The notes below the pieces were generated by a model that saw only the letters and a list, made by a program, of their open reading frames with translations, was not told the DNA's origin and did no database searches. Of a DNA stretch of 11,861 bases, positions 6,642 through 11,861 are shown piece after piece (within the stretch, counting starts at the first letter, position 1; each line of letters starts with the position of its first letter). The DNA is from Cellvibrio sp. Lineage in GTDB: Bacteria > Pseudomonadota > Gammaproteobacteria > Pseudomonadales > Cellvibrionaceae. A program made the position numbers and the translations under genes. The stretch spans positions 1 to 11,861 of the forward strand of contig DQHS01000046.1 in the NCBI GenBank assembly GCA_003524365.1, given 5' to 3'.

Positions 6642-7556
6642 ATGACGTTGCTCCAACACCTGTTTCGCACACTCGCTGCCGCACTTGTTCCTGCCTTGTT
6701 TGCTGGCAGTGCGTTTGCCTGTGATCCGGAAACAGAAGACTGTGTTGAAATCGGCAAGTGGGAATTGAGCTTGGGTGTGGGTGCTGGTGTGCGCACTAAT
6801 CCGCTGGAGGCGACGCCCGATATTCCGCTGTTGTTGATCCCGCAGGTGAATTACAACGGCGAACGGTTTTTTATTCAGAATCTGGACTTCGGATTTATCC
6901 TCTGGGAGAACGAAACCCAACAATTCAATTTGCTGGCAACACCAAGCTACGATCAGGTGTATTTCCATCGTTGGAGTCCGAGTAACTTTTTTATCGATTC
7001 AAACGGTTTTGCCACCTCAGGCAAAGGTAACAATGACGATGATGATCTGCCGGTGATTGATGCAGGCGGCGATAAAGAATTTATCGTGCCGGGATTTAAA
7101 GATGTACAGGAGCGCAAGTTGCGCAATCGGCGTATGGCCGGATTGGGCGGTTTTGAATACAGCGTGACAACGGCATTGGTCGATCTGCAATTACAGTATG
7201 TGACGGATTTTACCGGCATTCATGAAGGCGATGAAGTGCGTCTGGCGCTTGCCAAAAACTGGGCAAGTGGTCGCCATAGTATCTCTGCTTCCATCGGCGC
7301 TATCTGGCAGAGCAGTGAAGTCGTGAACTATTACTACGGTGTTACCCAAGCGGAAGCCGATATGCGCGGTGCGTATCACACTGATGCTGCCCTAACGCCA
7401 GTTGCGCGCCTGGATTGGAATTATCAATTGACTGAACGCTGGGATTTGCGTTTCTTGGCCAACTATCGCCAGTTACCCGATGAAATCTCAGCAAGTCCAC
7501 TTATAAACGATAATAAAGTGATCACTGTTTTCATTGGGGGGGTGTACCATTTCTGA
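6642..7556 (+). CDS. MipA/OmpV family outer-membrane protein
   Basis: This 304-residue protein is a predicted outer-membrane beta barrel of the MipA/OmpV family, whose members include a scaffold for murein hydrolase MltA and porin-like or antibiotic-linked proteins. A signal peptide (1-26, ending GSAFA) precedes the mature CDPETEDC. Alternating amphipathic strands fill the rest, and the chain ends in VYHF, the aromatic end needed for barrel assembly. The segment NYYYGVTQAEADMRGAY at about 229-245 is typical of the family. An acidic run NNDDDD at 130-135 probably lies in a loop and might bind cations. The ATG at 6642 is chosen because it starts the signal peptide; the frame is open to a TTG at 6546, which would add an implausible leader. 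There is no good ribosome site, which is odd. First gene of the operon. Confidence 0.88.
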   Translation: MTLLQHLFRTLAAALVPALFAGSAFACDPETEDCVEIGKWELSLGVGAGVRTNPLEATPDIPLLLIPQVNYNGERFFIQNLDFGFILWENETQQFNLLATPSYDQVYFHRWSPSNFFIDSNGFATSGKGNNDDDDLPVIDAGGDKEFIVPGFKDVQERKLRNRRMAGLGGFEYSVTTALVDLQLQYVTDFTGIHEGDEVRLALAKNWASGRHSISASIGAIWQSSEVVNYYYGVTQAEADMRGAYHTDAALTPVARLDWNYQLTERWDLRFLANYRQLPDEISASPLINDNKVITVFIGGVYHF

Positions 7557-8001
7557 TGGGTACCTGCTGAGCGCTCGCGCCACAAAACCTCTTGCAGTGA
7601 CCTTATGTCTGGCAGCCATGCTGCCGGGAAGCTATGCGTTTGCCGATGATTTATCGAACGCAAGTTCATCCGCATTGCCGTTAATCCAGTTTTCAATTAA
7701 ACCACGCCTGTGTGTATTAAATGCGGGTGAAGAAGTCTGTCGCGATGAACTGGAAGTAAAATGGTTATCGGCACAGGCGCGCTCACTGTGTTTGTACCAA
7801 ACCGATAAAACCGAACCCCTGCGCTGTTGGCAAGATGCTACAAAAGGTGAATACCAATTTGAATTGGCGGCGAGTGTCAGCACCGATTTCCAGCTGCGTG
7901 AATTGGACAGCAGCACGTCGTTAAGCGACCAACGCTTTCAAGTTGTGTACAACGAAAAAAAATATCGCAAAGCCAGGCGCAATCCCTGGAGCTTTTTTTA
8001 G
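7534..8001 (+). CDS. DUF3019 family periplasmic protein
   Basis: The product is a small exported protein of unknown function. Counting from the TTG at 7534, residues 10-37 form a signal peptide ending YAFA, and the DUF3019 core covers about 52-148, opening IKPRLCVLNAGEEVC. Cysteines C60, C69, C86 and C98 could form two disulphides; the tail is basic and aromatic (YRKARRNPWSFF). DUF3019 genes are known to me as neighbours of mipA-like genes and RstA/RstB-like pairs, which matches this locus. The start is uncertain: TTG 7534 overlaps mipA by 23 bases with no ribosome site, while ATG 7556 sits in a perfect TGATG overlap but is out of frame by one base and stops after four codons. A native TTG start, a one-base deletion or a sequence error are all possible. 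Confidence 0.82.
   Translation: MGGCTISDGYLLSARATKPLAVTLCLAAMLPGSYAFADDLSNASSSALPLIQFSIKPRLCVLNAGEEVCRDELEVKWLSAQARSLCLYQTDKTEPLRCWQDATKGEYQFELAASVSTDFQLRELDSSTSLSDQRFQVVYNEKKYRKARRNPWSFF
7969..7999 (+). terminator. Terminator-like hairpin inside the DUF3019 3' end
   Basis: CCAGG (7973-7977) pairs with CCTGG (7985-7989) across a seven-base loop, and the flanking AAAG (7969-7972) can pair with CTTT (7992-7995) past a two-base bulge. Seven T residues follow at 7993-7999, encoding the final Phe codons. The structure is coding and the stem is short, so partial termination between the first two genes and the rest of the operon is suggested, not shown. Confidence 0.4.
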
Positions 8002-8048
8002 CATTTACCCCTGACAACCCACTGACTATTTTTAATAGGGTGTTCAAC

Positions 8049-9206
8049 ATGCCGCAAACGCTGATTCAAAAGATATCTCTCTGTTTACTATTTATATCTT
8101 CTCCGGTTTTTGCCCAAACCGCTTTGTTTCATATGCAAGGCGAAACGGGTGACCGGGAAATGTATTTTGTAGATTTCAGAGTGGTTTCAGATAGAACGCC
8201 GATGAATATGATTTTTGGCCCAATCAGCATAAAAGAGTTGGATGTAACGGCAGTGTACGAAAGTGAAGCCAAACCTGAATATGTCGAAATGCGCCTGCAG
8301 TTTGAGTGTATGGTTAAGCATACCTTCGATGGGAAAAATATTCCCAAACAGCCGGGTTTCAACGACCCGGTGACCATGCGCATGGCAGAAAATAGCTACA
8401 TGCTGCGTCGCTCAGATTTAAAGAGCCAGGCCGTACCCAGCAGCGACTGGAAGAAAACAAATTCACCAATGCTGTTGAAAGCCGCAAAAATCGCCTGCAA
8501 TGATGATGTTATGCACAGTGCAGTCAAAGCGGCGTTAAATAAAAGGAAAAAACAATTTGAAATGGAAAAATTCAACAAAAAAATAAATAAAATTGGCCTG
8601 CCGTCAGATTTTTATATGGTCAGCTACTCGACCCCATCCGAATATTTGGATTTTGCATGGCAGGTAGCCTGGTGGCCAAAAAAACACCCTGATCCAACGG
8701 GCAGATGGTCCAGTTATCCCACCAAAAAAGAATGGGCTGAGTACCAGAAAAAAATGGCGGAACTGGAAGGTAGCATCCAATCTGCAGCGCAGACTATGAA
8801 AGAAGATTTGGAGGCGAATCTTGCCGATATGCAAGCCGAGTTTGATTTTAAAGACGAAGCGGCAAAAGTCCAGGGTAAGCGGAAGTTGAATCGTTATGAA
8901 GTGAATTTAATTCAAGTCTGGCTCGGAAAAACCGAAGCGGACGTCGTGAAAAAAATGGGTAACCCTGTGGTCAATGAAGCGGGCAATATGCGCTTTTTGG
9001 ATTATGCGAATGAATTCAGTAATAAATCGGTGGTTGTGGATATGAAATCCGGCGCGGCTTGGGAAGAGGGTATTTATTCGCGCTGCAATTTCCAGTTCAT
9101 TTTTATTCCCGACAAAAGTTCGGCTTGGCGTGTTGCTGATGTCCGCGTATGGGCCAGTGGCGATGCCAGTTTTACCTGTAGCGGTTTTGCGGAAGTTCCG
9201 GATTAA
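8049..9206 (+). CDS. Exported protein of unknown function with BamE-like C-terminal segment
   Basis: I do not recognise this 385-residue protein as a whole. A signal peptide covers 1-22 (ends SPVFA), so it is periplasmic or envelope-attached. The mature chain has four cysteines (C87, C150, C346, C377). Residues 160-185 and 228-280 are charged and helical, the second probably a coiled coil. From about 288, VWLGKTEADVVKKMGNP followed by MRFLDYANEF resembles the W-x-G-x-t-x-x-x-V-x-x-x-x-G-x-P...l-x-Y pattern of SmpA/OmlA (BamE-like) folds. That likeness is by eye. The ATG at 8049 is preferred over GTG at 8040 because AGGG (8037-8040) sits eight bases before it. It follows DUF3019 by 47 bases and precedes the next gene by 11, so it belongs to the operon unless the hairpin at 7969-7999 separates them. 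Confidence 0.8.
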   Translation: MPQTLIQKISLCLLFISSPVFAQTALFHMQGETGDREMYFVDFRVVSDRTPMNMIFGPISIKELDVTAVYESEAKPEYVEMRLQFECMVKHTFDGKNIPKQPGFNDPVTMRMAENSYMLRRSDLKSQAVPSSDWKKTNSPMLLKAAKIACNDDVMHSAVKAALNKRKKQFEMEKFNKKINKIGLPSDFYMVSYSTPSEYLDFAWQVAWWPKKHPDPTGRWSSYPTKKEWAEYQKKMAELEGSIQSAAQTMKEDLEANLADMQAEFDFKDEAAKVQGKRKLNRYEVNLIQVWLGKTEADVVKKMGNPVVNEAGNMRFLDYANEFSNKSVVVDMKSGAAWEEGIYSRCNFQFIFIPDKSSAWRVADVRVWASGDASFTCSGFAEVPD

Positions 9207-9217
9207 TAGGAGATAAC

Positions 9218-9943
9218 ATGAAACACTTAACCAGTATTTTGAGCACAACTCTTTTCGCCACTTTTATTTCTGCACAAATAAATGCAGCCAATTGCCCGGG
9301 TGGCATGATCGCCCAAGGAAGTACTTGCGTGGCCGATCATAAAGCAAAAACCGCCGCAGCCGACAGCAATTTTGATGTCCTTGGCGGCATTATGGATACC
9401 AGTAAAAAGGAAATTAATGTTAAAGAAGCCATTGACGGCAATGTAAAAAATGCTCTGGATAGCACAGAATACAAAGCTTGGGAGCAGGGCAGTTGGGAAT
9501 TTTTTCAAGCCAATTCCAATGCAAAAAAAGGTGAGTATTGCACAGCACTGTTTAACAAGCAGGGCAACATAGTCGCTCTGATGGGCCCTGGCGGCTCTTA
9601 TAAAGGCGCACTTCTGGCTTTTTCTAATGTTGCCGATGTCGCTAACGGTGGCGGTAAATTTCCAATCCCGGAAAAACCCGGCACCATTGAACTTACCCTC
9701 TATCAAAATGATGAACCACCGGCAAAAGTAAAAGCCTTCCATTGGGATCTTGGCCAGGAAAATTTGGTAGGTGATGAAAAGCCCATGATCGTATTTGCTG
9801 TACCTACCATCGAAGCTGCGCTGGAGACGATGGAAGAAAAAATCAATTTTCGTCTGGAATATAACGGCGAAATTATTGAGCAGGTGGAATGGCACTCGGG
9901 CCAAATGGCGAAACAAAAACTACTGGCTTGTCTACAAAGGTAA
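9218..9943 (+). CDS. Secreted protein of unknown function
   Basis: This 241-residue protein is not recognised. A signal peptide covers about 1-23 (FISAQINA). The mature N-terminus has a small cysteine pair, CPGGMIAQGSTC (C26, C37), then a helical charged part to about 95. A beta-rich C-terminal half follows from GEYCTALFNKQGNIVALMGPGG (C108) to the end, ACLQR (C238). Four mature cysteines suggest two disulphides. The C-terminal arrangement, beta strands followed by a helix ending in Cys-Leu, recalls several small periplasmic families, but I cannot name one. A strong ribosome site (AGGAG, 9208-9212) precedes the ATG, 11 bases after the previous stop, so the two unknown genes are translated from one message. 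Regulator and kinase genes follow. Confidence 0.82.
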   Translation: MKHLTSILSTTLFATFISAQINAANCPGGMIAQGSTCVADHKAKTAAADSNFDVLGGIMDTSKKEINVKEAIDGNVKNALDSTEYKAWEQGSWEFFQANSNAKKGEYCTALFNKQGNIVALMGPGGSYKGALLAFSNVADVANGGGKFPIPEKPGTIELTLYQNDEPPAKVKAFHWDLGQENLVGDEKPMIVFAVPTIEAALETMEEKINFRLEYNGEIIEQVEWHSGQMAKQKLLACLQR

Positions 9944-9988
9944 GTAATCAGTTTACTAGTTTCATCTCTTTCATCAGGGTTTAAGTCA

Positions 9989-10690
9989 ATGTCACAAAAC
10001 AATTTAATTTTATTGGTTGAGGACGATCGCCGTTTGGCGCAGCTGGTAAAAGACTTTTTGGAGAGTAACGACTTTCAGGTTGCCATTGAAGAGAACGGCA
10101 ATCGTGTTATTCGTCAGGTGCAAAATTTAAATCCGGCGTTAATTGTGCTCGACTTGATGTTGCCCGGAAAAGATGGCCTCACTTTGTGCAAAGAATTGCG
10201 TCCACAATTTAAAGGCCCGATTTTGATGCTCACTGCGCGTGATTCAGATTTGGATCAAGTGCTTGGCTTGGAATATGGCGCCGATGATTATGTGATTAAA
10301 CCTGCAGAGCCGCGCGTATTACTCGCTCGCATTCGCGCGCTTATGCGTCGCTACTACCAGAATGATCCGCGCGAGCAAGAGGCGTTGGTGTTTGGCGAAT
10401 TGTGCATCCAACCAACAGCGCGCAAGGTCTTGCTCGGTGGTGATGAGGTAATCTTATCCAGCCATGAATATGATTTGTTGCTCGCACTGGCGGCACAAGC
10501 CGGACAAATCCTCAGCCGCGAATTTTTGTTCAATCATATCTACAATCGTGAATACGATGGTTTGGATCGCACCATTGATGTCCGCGTCTCGCAACTGCGC
10601 AAAAAATTAAACGATAACCCGGATAACCCAACGCGGATTAAAACCATTTGGGGCAAGGGGTATTTGTTTATTGCTGATGCCTGGAAATAA
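9989..10690 (+). CDS. rstA: OmpR-family response regulator, RstA-like
   Basis: This 233-residue transcription factor has a receiver domain (about 5-118) and a winged-helix DNA-binding domain (about 132-230). The phosphorylation set is complete: acidic D12 and D13, phosphoacceptor D55 in VLDLMLPGKDG, T82 and K104. The DNA-binding half carries SREFLFNHIYNREYDGLDR and the recognition helix TIDVRVSQLRKKL. The end, RIKTIWGKGYLFIADAWK, follows the same pattern as E. coli RstA (KGYLF...AW), as does PGKDGLTLCKEL. The pairing with an RstB-like kinase supports orthology at family level, though not the same regulon. AGGG (9976-9979) serves the ATG. The 45-base gap from the previous gene shows no clear promoter. 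It probably binds the TACA-N5-TTACA sites before the mipA-like gene. Confidence 0.93.
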   Translation: MSQNNLILLVEDDRRLAQLVKDFLESNDFQVAIEENGNRVIRQVQNLNPALIVLDLMLPGKDGLTLCKELRPQFKGPILMLTARDSDLDQVLGLEYGADDYVIKPAEPRVLLARIRALMRRYYQNDPREQEALVFGELCIQPTARKVLLGGDEVILSSHEYDLLLALAAQAGQILSREFLFNHIYNREYDGLDRTIDVRVSQLRKKLNDNPDNPTRIKTIWGKGYLFIADAWK

Positions 10691-10699
10691 GCGCGAGTT

Positions 10700-11861
10700 A
10701 TGAATCGCGCGTTTATTTCCCTTTACTTTTTTATCGTTGCCTCAGTGGTGCTAATCGGCTGGGGCTTAAACCAGTTTTGGGAAAGCGTTGCCCCTGAGCA
10801 AGAACCGACGGCAGAAATTCACGCGCTTTTTCGTTTGATTGAACAGGAGCTAATAGAACAGGATTTGTTGGCGCAACAATCGCAGTCTGTTGCAGGCTAT
10901 ACCCAATCCGCACAGCAACTTGGTAAGCAATTAAACCTCTCGGTGGAATTATTACCCCTCGATGATCTGGCACAATCGGCAGCTATGCAGGATTTGCGTG
11001 CAGGGAAAATTTTAGCCGCGCGCACTAATGGCGATATCATTTGGTACAAACGCCTTGCCCAAACTGATCAAGTGGTAATGCTCAGCATACCGGTGAGCGA
11101 TGAAAGCGAATCCCCCTTTTATCGCTTACTATTGATTGTGTTTTATCTTGCGATTGCGCTGGCCATTTATTTATGGGTTTGGCCGCTGTCGCGCGACAGC
11201 AAAAAACTGGAAAGTCAAACCCGGACTCTGGGAAAAGATGGCGTACCGGAAACACTCAAAATTTCTCCGACTTCTACGCTTTACCCTCTCGCACAAGCCT
11301 TCAACCATATGGCGCAGCGCTTGCGTGAATTAATTGCCTCACATCGCGAAATGACCAATGCGGTCTCCCATGAGTTGCGTACACCGCTAGCGCGCATGAA
11401 ATTTGCGTTGGCGATGATTGAAGAGGAAAAACTTAACGACAAAGACCGTCGCCAGTTGCGCAGTGTGGAACTGGATATTGCGGAAATGGAATCATTGATC
11501 AGTGCGCTTTTAGCCTACGCCGGATTTGAACAGAAATCCCAACAGCTGAAACAAACCAACGGTCATATGCGCGATCTGCTGGACGAATTGCAACTGCGCT
11601 TTGCCCGTAACTCTCCACGACAACACCAACACCATTTACAGTTGGAAATTTGTGATACCAGTGACAATGCAGAATTTGTCTGCGAGTGGAAACTGATCGA
11701 AACCGTGCTGCAGAATTTCATCAACAATGCCGCACGCTACGCAAAATCGCGCATCCGCATTGAGCTTATGCAAACGCCGAGTGAATATATTATCGCCGTA
11801 GAAGACGATGGCCCTGGCATCCCCGTCAATGAACGCGAACGCGTTTTTGATTCCTTCGTCC
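10700..11861 (+). CDS. rstB: Sensor histidine kinase, RstB-like (3' end missing)
   Basis: The frame is open from ATG 10700 to the window edge, giving 387 residues. TM1 spans about 5-24 and TM2 about 143-164, enclosing a sensor domain of some 117 residues that should face the periplasm. A short HAMP-like linker (165-215) leads to the dimerisation helix with phospho-acceptor H224 in VSHELRTPLARMKF. The ATP-binding domain shows the N box (FINNAARY, N342/N343) and the G1 box (DDGPGI, 369-374); the later boxes lie beyond the window. Segments such as FNHMAQRLRELIAS and VEDDGPGIPVNER resemble E. coli RstB (433 residues), so roughly 45 residues are missing. It starts nine bases after the regulator stop and should be co-translated. 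The signal sensed is unknown. Confidence 0.92.
   Translation, partial: MNRAFISLYFFIVASVVLIGWGLNQFWESVAPEQEPTAEIHALFRLIEQELIEQDLLAQQSQSVAGYTQSAQQLGKQLNLSVELLPLDDLAQSAAMQDLRAGKILAARTNGDIIWYKRLAQTDQVVMLSIPVSDESESPFYRLLLIVFYLAIALAIYLWVWPLSRDSKKLESQTRTLGKDGVPETLKISPTSTLYPLAQAFNHMAQRLRELIASHREMTNAVSHELRTPLARMKFALAMIEEEKLNDKDRRQLRSVELDIAEMESLISALLAYAGFEQKSQQLKQTNGHMRDLLDELQLRFARNSPRQHQHHLQLEICDTSDNAEFVCEWKLIETVLQNFINNAARYAKSRIRIELMQTPSEYIIAVEDDGPGIPVNERERVFDSFV

Noticed and set aside
6702..6725. Possible lipobox AFAC at the signal-peptide end of the mipA-like protein.
   Set aside because: Phe at -2 and Ala at -3 fit a lipobox poorly, and the protein ends as an outer-membrane barrel; ordinary cleavage after GSAFA is more likely.
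8011..8036. CTGACA (8011-8016) and TTTAAT (8031-8036) as a promoter for the 385-residue protein gene.
   Set aside because: The spacer would be 14 bases, too short for sigma-70, and the start point would fall almost on the ribosome site.
9227..9916. Long - strand open frame (229 codons) opposite the 241-residue protein gene.
   Set aside because: It is a shadow of the + strand gene, with no signal, motif or ribosome site; the + strand frame has a strong Shine-Dalgarno and a clear signal peptide.
9944..9988. Small inverted repeat AGTAA...TTACT before the regulator gene as a possible autoregulatory site.
   Set aside because: The arms are five bases, do not fit the TACA-N5-TTACA pattern, and no promoter is visible nearby.

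Overview
The window looks like chromosomal DNA of a gammaproteobacterium. Lipoprotein signals, an outer-membrane barrel of the MipA/OmpV type, and a two-component pair resembling enterobacterial RstA/RstB all point to a Gram-negative host. Gene style and moderate GC suggest a Cellvibrio-like organism, but that is inference from remembered families and no search was run. No rRNA, tRNA, CRISPR array, insertion sequence or phage gene was seen.

Layout. (1) Positions 1-2432, + strand: the tail of an FtsX-type permease, a complete FtsX/MacB-type permease and a periplasmic adaptor. This is the distal part of a MacAB-like export operon whose ATPase should lie upstream. (2) Positions 2450-3261: a REP-like hairpin, then a compact Phd/VapB-VapC (PIN) toxin-antitoxin pair behind a palindromic operator, closed by a 14-bp inverted repeat between convergent genes. 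(3) Positions 3273-6416, - strand: two separately transcribed lipoprotein genes. One is of unknown function; the other is a 691-residue beta-propeller protein (Beta_propel family) with a strong intrinsic terminator. (4) Positions 6417-11861: a divergent promoter region, then a + strand run of mipA/ompV-like, DUF3019, two unrecognised secreted proteins, an RstA-like regulator and an RstB-like kinase cut by the window end.

Region 4 is the most interesting part. The kinase-regulator pair is linked to four exported proteins: one outer-membrane barrel and three predicted periplasmic proteins, each of the three with four cysteines after its signal peptide. The divergent promoter holds two oppositely oriented copies of TACA-N5-TTACA, the skeleton of the E. 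coli RstA box. The copy nearer mipA is centred about 40 bp upstream of the start point expected from a TATAAA -10 element, the usual place for an OmpR-family activator. A simple model is a self-contained envelope-sensing regulon in which the RstA-like protein controls the operon carrying its own gene, and possibly also the divergent beta-propeller lipoprotein. The role of the two unknown secreted proteins is open.

Two local oddities occur at the DUF3019 gene. Its expected ATG overlaps the mipA stop (TGATG) but is out of frame by one base. Its last codons form a terminator-like hairpin with a T run that could lower expression of the genes behind it.
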